Positions 7,818-16,351 of a stretch of DNA of 64,000 nucleotides are shown here, in pieces. Source of the DNA: Arthrobacter sp. 24S4-2 (GTDB taxonomy: Bacteria > Actinomycetota > Actinomycetes > Actinomycetales > Micrococcaceae); NCBI RefSeq assembly GCF_005280255.1, contig NZ_CP040018.1, forward strand, positions 1,798,001 through 1,862,000. The letters are read 5' to 3'. Below the pieces are notes generated by a model. That model had not been told where the DNA came from and did no database searches. It saw only the letters and a program-made list of their open reading frames with translations. Position 1 is the stretch's first letter. Every line of letters begins with the position of its first letter. The position numbers and the translations under genes were made by a program.

Positions 7818-9885
7818 TCCAGGGGCTGGTGAGACCAGCGGCTCGGCCGGCGAGCAGTTTGTCATCGAACTGCTCGACCGCGCGGTTTCCGGCATGGGCG
7901 GACAGAGCCGCAGCGGCCAGCACGAAATGGCCCGGCAGGTGGCGCGCGCTATCGACAGCGGCGACCACCTGCTGGTCCAGGCCGGAACCGGCACCGGAAA
8001 GTCCCTCGCGTACCTGATTCCGCTGATCGCCCATTCCCTGGTCAGCGACAAACCCACCCTCGTGTCAACGGCCACCCTGGCCCTGCAGACGCAGATCGTG
8101 GGCAGGGACCTTCCCCGGCTGCTGGAGACAATCACTCCGGCGCTGGACCGTCCCGTCAAGGTCGCCCTGGTCAAGGGCAGGTCCAACTACGTCTGCCGCC
8201 ACAAGCTCGAGGGCGGCTTTCCTTCGGAGGAGCCCTCCGAAGGCCAGCTCTTTTCCCTCGGCGAGGACACCAGCGTCCCGCACTTCGCCGCAGCCATGGG
8301 CGGCCCGGCATCCCAGCTGGGCAAGGAAGTGGTGCGGCTCCGCGAATGGGCCGAGAAGACGGCCAGCGGGGACCGGGACGAACTTATGCCCGGCGTGACG
8401 GACCGCGCCTGGCGGCAGGTCTCGGTCACCTCCATGGAATGCCTGGGGGCGCAGAAATGCCCCATGGCCGCGGAGTGCTTTAGCGAGCTTGCCCGGCAGG
8501 ACGCCGCCGATGCCGATGTTGTGGTCACCAACCACGCTATGCTCGCCGTCAGCGCCTTCGAAGGCCTGGCAGTCCTGCCGGAGTACGACGTCGTGGTGGT
8601 TGACGAGGCCCATGAGCTGCAGGACAGGGTGACGGGAGCAGTTTCCGGCCAGCTGTCCGTGGCCATGGTCCACGCCGCCGCTTCGGGCGCACGCAAACAT
8701 ACCGGCATCACGGTTGATGCACTAAGCAACGCCGCGGCGAACCTCGAACTGGCCATCGCCGGTGCCCCCAGCGGGCTGTTGCCCAACGGCCTGAACGACG
8801 AGCAGCTCGACTGCGTGGACCAGCTGCGCGAAGCCTGCCGCGCGGCCCTGTCGGATTCAAAGGGGGACAGCTCAGGAACGGCCGACGGCGGGCGGCAGCT
8901 CGCGCGGTCACGCCTCATGGTCATCCTGGAGCTGTGTGAACGCCTGATCGCGGCCCGCGACAACCGGGAAGTGGTGTGGTTTTCGCGGGCCAGCACCTTT
9001 GATCCGCAGCAGGGCTACTCGCAGCCGGACGACGGCGCGCCGGCACTGATCAACATCGCCCCGCTGAGTGTCGCCGGAAAACTCCGCGACGGGCTGTTCG
9101 CGGGCCACACCGTGGTCCTCACCTCGGCAACCCTAGCGATTGGTTCGGCTTTTGAGCCGGCAGCGGGAGGGCTGGGGCTCGTGGGACCCGGCGCGCCCAG
9201 CTGGACCGGCATCGACGTCGGATCCCCGTTCGACTACCCCAAACAAGGGATCCTCTACGTTGCCAGCCATCTGCCCAAACCGGGCCGCGGAACATCCCCG
9301 GAGGCGCTCGACGAACTCGAGAAGCTGATCCGGGCATCCGGGGGCGGGGCACTCTGCCTCTTTTCCTCCCGGCGGGCCGCGGAGGAAGCCGCAGAAGCCA
9401 TGCGGCCGCGCCTGGATCTCAGTATTCTCTGCCAGGGCGAATCGACCATGACGGCCCTGGTTCGCCAGTTCGCCGACGAACCGGACACCTGCCTTTTCGG
9501 CACCATGTCGCTCTGGCAGGGTGTCGACGTGCCCGGCGGCTCGTGCCGGCTGGTGGTCATCGACCGGATCCCGTTCCCCCGGCCGGATGATCCCCTCATG
9601 ACTGCCCGTTCCCGGGCGGTGGCCCAGGCGGGCGGCAACGGCTTCATGTCGGTGTCGGCCACGCATGCGGCGATCCGGCTTGCCCAGGGGGCGGGGCGCC
9701 TGATCCGCTCTACGGGGGACAAGGGCGTTGTGGCTGTACTTGACTCCCGGCTGTCCACGGAACGCTACGGGGGCTTCCTGCGGGCCGCCCTGCCGCCTTT
9801 CTGGCCCACCACGGACCCGGCGATCGCGGTTGCGGCGCTGGCGCGGCTGGCCAAGGCGCCGGCGGCAGCCGCGGCCGCCGGCTGA
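7810..9885 (+). CDS. ATP-dependent DNA helicase, DinG/YoaA type (Fe-S, XPD-like)
   Basis: This 691-residue superfamily 2 helicase shows the Walker A GTGTGKSLAYL (about residue 60), STATLALQTQI, the DEAH box VVVVDEAHELQD and C-terminal motifs LFGTMSLWQGVDVPG and QGAGRLIRS. Four cysteines (YVCRHK, MECLGAQKC, AAECF) lie where XPD/DinG helicases bind a 4Fe-4S cluster. Relatives unwind R-loops, D-loops and damaged DNA. The gene starts inside the last codons of hflX, so the pair is probably one operon. lexA is convergent downstream. The exact role in this host is inferred. Confidence 0.9.
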   Translation: MSDPGAGETSGSAGEQFVIELLDRAVSGMGGQSRSGQHEMARQVARAIDSGDHLLVQAGTGTGKSLAYLIPLIAHSLVSDKPTLVSTATLALQTQIVGRDLPRLLETITPALDRPVKVALVKGRSNYVCRHKLEGGFPSEEPSEGQLFSLGEDTSVPHFAAAMGGPASQLGKEVVRLREWAEKTASGDRDELMPGVTDRAWRQVSVTSMECLGAQKCPMAAECFSELARQDAADADVVVTNHAMLAVSAFEGLAVLPEYDVVVVDEAHELQDRVTGAVSGQLSVAMVHAAASGARKHTGITVDALSNAAANLELAIAGAPSGLLPNGLNDEQLDCVDQLREACRAALSDSKGDSSGTADGGRQLARSRLMVILELCERLIAARDNREVVWFSRASTFDPQQGYSQPDDGAPALINIAPLSVAGKLRDGLFAGHTVVLTSATLAIGSAFEPAAGGLGLVGPGAPSWTGIDVGSPFDYPKQGILYVASHLPKPGRGTSPEALDELEKLIRASGGGALCLFSSRRAAEEAAEAMRPRLDLSILCQGESTMTALVRQFADEPDTCLFGTMSLWQGVDVPGGSCRLVVIDRIPFPRPDDPLMTARSRAVAQAGGNGFMSVSATHAAIRLAQGAGRLIRSTGDKGVVAVLDSRLSTERYGGFLRAALPPFWPTTDPAIAVAALARLAKAPAAAAAAG

Positions 9886-9937
9886 ACCCTTCCCGCGCCT
9901 CGCGCCGGCTGAACCCTTCCCGCGCCTCGCGCCGGCT
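9877..9937. repeat. 27-bp direct tandem duplication across the helicase stop codon
   Basis: The unit starting GCCGGCTGAACCCTTCCCGC occurs at 9877-9903 and again, identically, at 9904-9930, followed by a partial third copy (GCCGGCT) to 9937. The first copy contains the helicase TGA stop. It looks like a recent slippage or unequal-crossover duplication; no function is evident. Confidence 0.9.
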
Positions 9938-9994
9938 GCGGTACTGCCGTCCGTGCCTGGCGTGAGCCGGGCGGGTAGGGAGGCGTGAGGCCGG

Positions 9995-10744
9995 TTAGAG
10001 CGAGCGGAGCACCGACACGACCTTGCCCATGATGTTGGCGTGATCGCCCAGAATGGGCTCGTACTGGGTGTTCTGCGGAAGCAGCCAGGTGTGGCCGTCA
10101 CGCTGGCGGAACGTCTTGACGGTCGCTTCATCATCAAGCAGGGCGGCCACGATGTCGCCGTTGACGGCATCGCTTTGCCGGCGGACCACCACCCAGTCGC
10201 CGTCGCAGATGGCGGCATCGATCATGGAATCTCCGGTCACCTTCAGCATGAAGAGCTCGCCGTGGCCAACGAGCTGCCGGGGGAGGGGCATGACGTCCTC
10301 CACCATCTGATCGGCCAAGATGGGGCCGCCTGCAGCGATCCGGCCCACCAGCGGGACCATCGCGGTATCCGTCGCTGTGGCCAGTTCGGAAATTGTGAGT
10401 CCGCCCACGGTGCGCAGCCGGGCCGGCTTCTCGACGCCGGAGATCTTGGCGGACCCCTCATCCAGGGTCAGCGGCATGAGCACTTCCATGGCACGGGGAC
10501 GTTTGGGGTCGCGGCGAAGGTAGCCGAGCTTCTCAAGCTGCGAGAGCTGATGCGTGACGCTGGAGAGGCTGGCCAGGCCCACGGTGTCGCCGATTTCGCG
10601 CATCGACGGCGGATAGCCGTTGTCATTGACCGAGCGCTGGATGGTTTCCAGAATCTTCTTCTGCCGCACCGTGAGGCCCTTGGGCTTCGCTGGTGATTGC
10701 TGGCTCCGCTGCGTAGCCCTGCCGCCGGTGGCTTGTGCTGCCAT
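9995..10744 (-). CDS. lexA: LexA, SOS transcriptional repressor
   Basis: LexA represses DNA-damage genes and cleaves itself when RecA is activated. The N-terminal winged helix-turn-helix is LTVRQKKILETI...YPPSMREIGDTVGLAS with SSVTHQLSQLEKLGYL. The Ala-Gly cleavage site is in RIAAGGPI, and the serine-lysine dyad is in GDSMIDAAI and the lysine of TVKTFRQ. Length is 249 residues from MAAQATGG at 10744; an upstream in-frame start at 10768 would add eight. Two LexA boxes lie in the divergent promoter region, which indicates autoregulation. Confidence 0.97.
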   Translation of the reverse strand: MAAQATGGRATQRSQQSPAKPKGLTVRQKKILETIQRSVNDNGYPPSMREIGDTVGLASLSSVTHQLSQLEKLGYLRRDPKRPRAMEVLMPLTLDEGSAKISGVEKPARLRTVGGLTISELATATDTAMVPLVGRIAAGGPILADQMVEDVMPLPRQLVGHGELFMLKVTGDSMIDAAICDGDWVVVRRQSDAVNGDIVAALLDDEATVKTFRQRDGHTWLLPQNTQYEPILGDHANIMGKVVSVLRSL

Positions 10745-10886
10745 GTTCGCCAACGCCTTTCGTTCCACCCGGCCTCCGTGGCTGCAGCTGCCGGGAACTT
10801 CCGGCCTGAAAATGTCAGACCCTGCTGATCAACTGCAGAAGTGGTTGATCTGTAGCTCAAACGTAGGCCAGCCACACACCTTTTTC

Positions 10887-10898
10887 AAACATTTGTTC
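10887..10898. promoter_or_regulatory. LexA (SOS) box proximal to lexA
   Basis: AAACATTTGTTC matches the actinobacterial SOS core GAAC-N4-GTTC with one mismatch. It lies about 140 bases upstream of the lexA start and is flanked by AT-rich sequence. Negative autoregulation of lexA is the expected role. Confidence 0.65.
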
Positions 10899-10953
10899 TA
10901 GTGAGTCTCGACAATGTTCGTTAATAAGTGCTAGAACAGAACCAGCAAAGTTC

Positions 10954-10965
10954 GAATATGTGTTC
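10954..10965. promoter_or_regulatory. LexA (SOS) box proximal to the LysM gene
   Basis: GAATATGTGTTC matches GAAC-N4-GTTC with one mismatch and is extended by flanking C and T toward a larger palindrome. It lies about 105 bases upstream of the divergent LysM gene, which would place that gene under SOS control. Confidence 0.65.
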
Positions 10966-11070
10966 TAGTCTCCAGCTCCATTCGGCCCTATGTTCGAAGA
11001 CCGGGCCGGGGCGGACGACATCTTGAGGAACATGCCGGGCGGCAAAGTCAGGTCCAGGAGGGCTCAGTTC

Positions 11071-11514
11071 ATGTCAACAATAAGCGCTATTCACGGTTCA
11101 GCAGGCCAGCGTTCCACCGCCGATGGCCGGACCAGCCATGGAACGGGAATGCAGGGCTTCAACTGGGAGGAACGTCCCGTGCGCAAGGCCAAGGCAGCCC
11201 AGCCGCCGCTCCGCCTGACGCGCCGTGGGCGCATCGTCCTGGTGGGGCTCCCGCTCATTCTGTTGTCAGCGGTCCTGATCACGCTGGCCGGTTTCCTGAA
11301 CTCCCCAGCCAAGGCCGCGGAATCCGCCTCGGAGCTGTCGGTGACGCCGACCGTTTCGGTCACCGTCCAGCCCGGGGAGTCCCTTTGGGGGATTGCCGGC
11401 ACCGTCGCACCTGAGCGCGACCCCCGGGATGTGGTGGCGGACATCGTGCAGCTCAACAACCTTGACGGCGGCAGGGTCATGCCAGGCCAGCAGATCTTTG
11501 TCCCCTCGAAATAG
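11071..11514 (+). CDS. LysM-domain membrane protein, candidate SOS cell-division inhibitor
   Basis: The 147-residue protein has a basic cytoplasmic N-terminus of about 45 residues, one transmembrane helix (IVLVGLPLILLSAVLITLAGFL), then an extracytoplasmic LysM domain that starts at VTVQPGESLWGIA and ends PGQQIFVPSK. I chose ATG 11071 because AGGAGG precedes it by about nine bases; an in-frame ATG at 10990 would overlap the promoter region. A single-pass LysM protein divergent from lexA is a conserved actinobacterial arrangement; the M. tuberculosis counterpart Rv2719c (ChiZ) is a damage-induced division suppressor. The function here is inferred from architecture, position and the LexA box. 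Confidence 0.82.
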   Translation: MSTISAIHGSAGQRSTADGRTSHGTGMQGFNWEERPVRKAKAAQPPLRLTRRGRIVLVGLPLILLSAVLITLAGFLNSPAKAAESASELSVTPTVSVTVQPGESLWGIAGTVAPERDPRDVVADIVQLNNLDGGRVMPGQQIFVPSK

Positions 11515-11647
11515 GCAGTTCTGCTGCCGGGTGCCGACTGCAGAACCGATAGCCGGGCGGGCAGCAACCCCGGCGAAGACGCCGTTGCGGAGGTCCGGAA
11601 AGCGTCACAGTTTCAGTGCCCCGGCCGCCCTCACTTAAACTGGTGAA

Positions 11648-12766
11648 GTGACTGACCAGCTAGAGCGCCTTAACCGACTTCCCCTCCGGTCCAATCTGCG
11701 GGGCCTCACCCCATACGGTGCGCCGCAGCTGGACGTTCCCATCCTGCTCAACGTCAACGAGAACACCCATGGCGTTCCGGCCGACGTCCTGGCAGCCATA
11801 TCCGAAGCGGTCACGGCCGCCGCGGCGGGACTCAACCGCTATCCGGACCGTGAGTTCACCGAGCTCCGGGAACGGCTGGCTGACTACCTCGGCCACGGCC
11901 TGGGAGCGGAGAACATCTGGGCGGCCAACGGGTCCAACGAAGTGCTGCAGCAGATCCTCCAGGCGTTCGGCGGCCCGGGACGCACCGCCCTCGGATTCCC
12001 GCCGACGTACTCCATGTACCCACTGCTCGCCAGCGGCACGGACACCGAATACATCGTTGGCCAACGTGCGGAAGACTACGGCCTCAGTGCCGAATCCGCA
12101 GCCCGGCAGGTCCGGGAACTGCAGCCCAATATTGTCTTCCTGTGCTCACCCAACAACCCGACCGGCACCGGCCTGGGACTCGACGTTGTCGAGGCAGTCT
12201 ACGAGGCCGGCGAAGCCAGCCAGACGGTGGTGATTGTTGACGAGGCCTACCATGAGTTCGCCCACGACGGCACGCCGAGCGCCTTGACGCTGCTGCCTGG
12301 CCGGGAGCGGCTGATCGTGTGCCGCACCATGAGCAAGGCCTTCGCCCTGGCCGGGGCGAGGCTGGGCTACATGGCGGCAGCGCCCGAGGTGACGGACGCG
12401 CTGCGCCTGGTGCGGCTGCCATACCACCTGTCAGCCATCACCCAGGCCACCGCTCTGGCTGCCCTGACGCACCGTGAGGCACTCATGGCGGACGTCGAGG
12501 ACATCAAGCGGCAGCGCGACCGGATCGTTTCGGAGCTGATCCGGATGGGCCTCAAACCTGCAGCGTCGGACTCCAACTATGTGTTCTTCGGCGGCCTTGA
12601 GAACCCCCACGACGTCTGGCAGGGGCTGCTGGACGCCGGCGTCCTCATCCGGGACGTCGGAATCCCCGGCCACCTCCGGGTGACGGCAGGCACTGAGACC
12701 GAAACCACAGCGTTCCTGGAAGCCCTTGAGCACATCCTGACCAGGCAGCCAAGCGTCCCGGCCTAA
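11648..12766 (+). CDS. hisC: Histidinol-phosphate aminotransferase HisC
   Basis: HisC is a class I/II PLP aminotransferase that converts imidazole-acetol phosphate to histidinol phosphate. Family signs are LNVNENTHGVP near the N-terminus, NRYPDREFTELRERLA, ANGSNEVLQQIL, the CSPNNPTGTG motif, VDEAYHEF and the PLP lysine in RTMSKAFALAGARLGY. Length 372 is normal. The GTG start at 11648 opens the his cluster that continues with hisB, hisH and hisA. Confidence 0.97.
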   Translation: MTDQLERLNRLPLRSNLRGLTPYGAPQLDVPILLNVNENTHGVPADVLAAISEAVTAAAAGLNRYPDREFTELRERLADYLGHGLGAENIWAANGSNEVLQQILQAFGGPGRTALGFPPTYSMYPLLASGTDTEYIVGQRAEDYGLSAESAARQVRELQPNIVFLCSPNNPTGTGLGLDVVEAVYEAGEASQTVVIVDEAYHEFAHDGTPSALTLLPGRERLIVCRTMSKAFALAGARLGYMAAAPEVTDALRLVRLPYHLSAITQATALAALTHREALMADVEDIKRQRDRIVSELIRMGLKPAASDSNYVFFGGLENPHDVWQGLLDAGVLIRDVGIPGHLRVTAGTETETTAFLEALEHILTRQPSVPA

Positions 12767-12871
12767 ACTGGAGCCAGGACCAGTACTCACGCAAGCCGAG
12801 TACTCAAGAGAACCCGCGCTCGGGAACGGGCACGCAGACAGCCCCCCTCCTTCGTCTAAAGGACACAACAC

Positions 12872-13498
12872 ATGAGCACCACCGGATCCATTGCTGCCGA
12901 GGCCCGGACCGCACGCATGGAGCGCGCCACGAGCGAATCGTCAGTGCTCGTCGAGATCAACCTTGACGGCACCGGCGTCTCGGATATCAGCACCTCGGTT
13001 CCGTTCTATGACCACATGCTGACTGCCCTGAGCAAGCACTCACTCATCGACATGACGGTCAAGGCCACCGGTGACATCCACATCGACGTCCACCACACGG
13101 TGGAAGACGTCGCCATCACCTTCGGCGAAGTGCTCCGGACGGCCCTTGGAAACAAGGCGGGGATCCGCCGCTTCGGCGAAGCCACAGTACCCCTCGACGA
13201 AGCCCTGGCCCACGCCGTCGTCGATGTCTCGGGCCGCCCCTACCTGGTGCACGGCGGGGAACCCGCGGGTCAGGAATACCACCTGATCGGCGGTCACTTC
13301 ACGGGTTCCCTGACCCGTCATGTCTTCGAGGCCATCACCTTGCACGCCGGCATCTGCCTGCACATGAACGTCATCGCCGGCAGGGATCCGCACCACATTG
13401 TCGAGGCCCAGTTCAAAGCCTTCGCGCGTGCACTCCGCGCAGCCGTAGAACCGGATCCCCGCGTCGAGGGCATCCCCTCCACCAAGGGTGCCCTGTGA
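12872..13498 (+). CDS. hisB: Imidazoleglycerol-phosphate dehydratase HisB
   Basis: HisB dehydrates imidazole glycerol phosphate to imidazole acetol phosphate. The metal-binding repeats FYDHMLTALSKHS, VHHTVEDVAI, HVFEAITLHAGICLH and DPHHIVEAQFKAFARAL are all present. The protein is a monofunctional 208-residue dehydratase with no phosphatase domain, as usual outside enterobacteria. AAAGGACACAAC precedes the ATG. The stop overlaps the hisH GTG. Confidence 0.97.
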   Translation: MSTTGSIAAEARTARMERATSESSVLVEINLDGTGVSDISTSVPFYDHMLTALSKHSLIDMTVKATGDIHIDVHHTVEDVAITFGEVLRTALGNKAGIRRFGEATVPLDEALAHAVVDVSGRPYLVHGGEPAGQEYHLIGGHFTGSLTRHVFEAITLHAGICLHMNVIAGRDPHHIVEAQFKAFARALRAAVEPDPRVEGIPSTKGAL

Positions 13499-14307
13499 CC
13501 GGCCCGGTGCTGCGTGACGGCGCCATCCTGGACCCCGCTGGCAGCGCGAAGCCCGCGTCGCCCGAAGGCAAACCCACGGTCACGGTGCTGGATTACGGCT
13601 CCGGCAACGTCCGCTCGGCCGTCCGCGCCCTCGAGCGCGCCGGCGCCGAAGTCATCCTCAGCGCCAAGCCGGAGGACGTCCTGAACGCTGACGGCCTGCT
13701 GGTGCCCGGCGTCGGCGCCTTCGAAACAGTCATGCGCGAGCTCAAAGCCGTGGACGGCATCCGGATGATCGGCCGCCGCGTTGCCGGCGGCCGTCCCGTC
13801 TTCGCCATCTGCGTGGGCCTCCAAGTGCTGTTCGAAGCCGGGGTGGAACACGGCACCGAAGCCGAAGGCATGGGGGAGTGGCCCGGCAAAGTCGAGCTGC
13901 TGCCCGCCGAGGTGGTTCCGCACATGGGCTGGAACACGGTCAAGGTGCCGGAAGGCTCCTCACTGTTCGACGGCGTTGAAAACGAGCGCTTTTACTTCGT
14001 GCACTCCTATGGCGTGCAGCACTGGGACTTCGACGTGATCCAGCCGCGGATGGCAGCTCCGCTGGTCACCTGGTCCGAGCACGGTGCACCCTTCATTGCC
14101 GCCGTGGAGAACGGGCCGCTGTGTGCCACGCAGTTCCACCCGGAAAAGTCCGGCGACGCCGGTGCGAGGCTGCTCCGTAACTGGGTCAACGGCCTCCGCC
14201 GCGGCAAGGCCGAAGCTCCGGACGCCGCAGCGTCCACCGCCGGCAGCACCACGCCGGGGTCAACAGCCGCCGCAGCAACAGCCGCCGACTCCGGACCGGC
14301 CGCCTAG
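13495..14307 (+). CDS. hisH: Imidazole glycerol phosphate synthase subunit HisH
   Basis: HisH is the glutaminase subunit that delivers ammonia to HisF. The class I amidotransferase triad is visible: the nucleophile cysteine in FAICVGLQVLFEAG and the His-Glu of TQFHPEKSGD. The N-terminal motif is VTVLDYGSGNVRSAVRALE. Before it is an extra segment of about 25 residues, and after the catalytic domain comes an alanine/threonine-rich low-complexity tail of about 40, so the 270 residues exceed the usual 200-210. GTG 13495 overlaps the hisB stop by four bases. hisF is not in the window. Confidence 0.95.
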   Translation: MTGPVLRDGAILDPAGSAKPASPEGKPTVTVLDYGSGNVRSAVRALERAGAEVILSAKPEDVLNADGLLVPGVGAFETVMRELKAVDGIRMIGRRVAGGRPVFAICVGLQVLFEAGVEHGTEAEGMGEWPGKVELLPAEVVPHMGWNTVKVPEGSSLFDGVENERFYFVHSYGVQHWDFDVIQPRMAAPLVTWSEHGAPFIAAVENGPLCATQFHPEKSGDAGARLLRNWVNGLRRGKAEAPDAAASTAGSTTPGSTAAAATAADSGPAA

Positions 14308-14466
14308 ATGTGGTCGATTGTCCTGATGGGCCTCGCCGGCCTCCTGGTTGGCGGAGCACTGTCGTTCAGGCAGCAGCACAAGCCGCTCTGGACCCAGATC
14401 GTCTTCTACGTGCTGGCCGGAATGGCGTTGCTGGCCGCCTACCTGCTTACCCTGCCGGCGAACTAG
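14308..14466 (+). CDS. Small two-helix membrane protein in the his operon
   Basis: A 52-residue ORF begins at the base after the hisH stop. It reads as two hydrophobic helices (WSIVLMGLAGLLVGGALSF and IVFYVLAGMALLAAYLLTL) separated by a short polar loop RQQHKPLWTQ. Tight spacing, GC-rich third positions and a clean stop 54 bases before hisA support a real gene. I do not recognise a named family. No function can be assigned beyond an inner-membrane location. Confidence 0.75.
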   Translation: MWSIVLMGLAGLLVGGALSFRQQHKPLWTQIVFYVLAGMALLAAYLLTLPAN

Positions 14467-14520
14467 CCGCGCAGGCGCACCCCGATCAACGCAGCTTCAC
14501 TACAACCTGAGGACCCCAAG

Positions 14521-15267
14521 ATGACCACCGAAACGCCGCTGCCCGTACTGGAACTGTTGCCCGCCGTCGACGTCGTGAACGGCCAGGCCGTCCGCCTCGT
14601 GCAGGGCGAAGCCGGCAGCGAAACCAGCTACGGCACGCCGCTGGAAGCGGCGCTGACCTGGCAGGAACAGGGCGCCGAATGGGTTCACCTGGTGGACCTG
14701 GACGCAGCCTTTGGCCGCGGCTCCAACGCGGAACTGCTCCGCGAAGTGGTGGGCCGGCTGGACATCAAGGTGGAACTCTCCGGCGGCCTTCGCGATGACG
14801 AGTCGCTCGAAAAAGCCCTGGACCTGGGCGTAGCCCGCGTCAACCTGGGCACGGCGGCCCTGGAAAACCCCGAATGGACTGCGCGTGCCATCGACCGCTT
14901 CGGCGACAGGATCGCCGTCGGCCTTGACGTTCGCGGGACCACCCTGGCCGGCCGCGGCTGGACCAAGGAAGGCGGGGACCTCTGGGACGTGCTGGCCAGG
15001 CTCGAAGAGGCCGGCTGCGCGCGCTATGTGGTCACCGACGTCACCAAGGACGGCACCCTCCAGGGCCCCAACGTTGAACTGCTCCGCCAGATGGTGGAGA
15101 AGACCGGCAAGCCGGTCGTCGCCTCCGGCGGAATCTCCAGCCTTGACGACCTCAAGGTCCTGCGATCCCTCGTCCCCCTGGGCGTCGAAGGCGCCATCGT
15201 GGGCAAGGCGCTGTACGCCGGGGCGTTTACGCTGCCGGAAGCGCTGGACGTAGCAGGCCGCCGCTAG
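14521..15267 (+). CDS. priA: Phosphoribosyl isomerase A (HisA/PriA)
   Basis: In Actinobacteria this TIM barrel usually isomerises both ProFAR (histidine pathway) and phosphoribosylanthranilate (tryptophan pathway), because trpF is absent. Visible are the catalytic N-terminal ELLPAVDVVNGQAVRL, the phosphate-binding VELSGGLRDDES, the second catalytic aspartate in VVTDVTKDGTLQGPN, and VVASGGISSLDDL. Length 248. GAGGACCCCAAG precedes the ATG. The dual function is taken from the actinobacterial family; the sequence alone shows a HisA-type barrel. Confidence 0.95.
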   Translation: MTTETPLPVLELLPAVDVVNGQAVRLVQGEAGSETSYGTPLEAALTWQEQGAEWVHLVDLDAAFGRGSNAELLREVVGRLDIKVELSGGLRDDESLEKALDLGVARVNLGTAALENPEWTARAIDRFGDRIAVGLDVRGTTLAGRGWTKEGGDLWDVLARLEEAGCARYVVTDVTKDGTLQGPNVELLRQMVEKTGKPVVASGGISSLDDLKVLRSLVPLGVEGAIVGKALYAGAFTLPEALDVAGRR

Positions 15268-15280
15268 GCCGGCAGCCACC

Positions 15281-16294
15281 ATGAGCCAGCACCACCCGTC
15301 GTCGTCCACCGGCGATCCACGCAACGGCGATGCACGCCACTCCGAAGCGCGCAACGTCGAACCAGCCACCGGCCGGCACGGCGTCGGCGAACCAGCCAGC
15401 GGCGGGCCGTCGGCGGCGCCGAGGGCTGCCCGTGAGCTGCCCGGCCACATCGCCGCCGCACTCGCCGGATCCGGCGGCGCCACCGACTCGGCCGGACAGC
15501 CCTGGGCCGGCCGCAGCCTCGCCGGCGAGGACGCAAAGATCCATAACTTCGAGGACGACGACGGCACCGCCGACGCCGGGTACCTCGCCGCCGTTGCGGC
15601 CCTCCAGTCCGCCGGGGGCGATGAGGCGGCGGTGGTGGCCTCCCTCGCCGCCGCCCGGGTGTTCGTGCCCATTGTTGCCCAGTTGGCCGAAGAAGGCGAC
15701 GCGGCAGCAACGCCGAATGGTCACACCGTGCATGGGGACAAGCAGGCGGATATGGCGCTCGTGACGCTCAAGGCCCCCGACGGCCGGACTGCCATGCCGG
15801 TGTTCACGTCGGCGGCTGGCCTCGCGGCATGGCATCCGCAGGCCCGTCCGGTGGCGGTCTACGCCGCGCGGGCGGCGCTGTCCGCAGTGGCCGAAGGCGC
15901 GGAACTCCTGGTCCTGGATCCCGGCTCCGAGTACACATTCGTTGTCCGGCGGCCCGCCGTCTGGGCCCTGGCCCAGCAGCACGACTGGGTTCCGTCCTAC
16001 GCGGATCCGGAACTGGCTGAAGCGGTGGCGCAGGCCACGGCGGGCTATCCCGCGGTCCGGCGCGTCGAACTCCGGCCCGGCGGCGGTGTGGCCTCGGCGA
16101 CCGCCGCCGGCGCGGTTGTTCCGGGCGGCGGTCCCGGCCCGGAGCTCCGGGTGGTGTTGTTTCTCGAGGACGGTCTCGACGCCGCCGGTGTCCAGGCTGT
16201 CGTGGCGGGGCTGAATTCGGACTGGTCCCGGAATGCGGTGTTTGCCGAACGCGTTGACTCGATCGAGGTAAAGTTGCAGCGCGCAGCAGAGTAG
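15281..16294 (+). CDS. SseB family protein
   Basis: This 337-residue protein has a low-complexity N-terminal region of about 75 residues and then an SseB-like domain: LAAVAALQSAGGDEAAVVASLAAARVFVPIV, MALVTLKAPDGRTAMPVFTS, and AEGAELLVLDPGSEYTFVVRR in order. The family is named after enterobacterial SseB, but its molecular function is unknown. It starts 13 bases after hisA, so it is probably co-transcribed with the his genes, a frequent association in Micrococcales. Confidence 0.85.
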   Translation: MSQHHPSSSTGDPRNGDARHSEARNVEPATGRHGVGEPASGGPSAAPRAARELPGHIAAALAGSGGATDSAGQPWAGRSLAGEDAKIHNFEDDDGTADAGYLAAVAALQSAGGDEAAVVASLAAARVFVPIVAQLAEEGDAAATPNGHTVHGDKQADMALVTLKAPDGRTAMPVFTSAAGLAAWHPQARPVAVYAARAALSAVAEGAELLVLDPGSEYTFVVRRPAVWALAQQHDWVPSYADPELAEAVAQATAGYPAVRRVELRPGGGVASATAAGAVVPGGGPGPELRVVLFLEDGLDAAGVQAVVAGLNSDWSRNAVFAERVDSIEVKLQRAAE

Positions 16295-16351
16295 CCGGCA
16301 GCCGGGGGACGCGTCCCTGTCCTGGCGCCGGCAGGACGAAGGACGTAACCC

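Noticed and set aside
6279..8186. A 635-codon open frame on the minus strand opposite hflX and the helicase
   Set aside because: It spans two well-defined genes on the other strand and has no recognisable domain.
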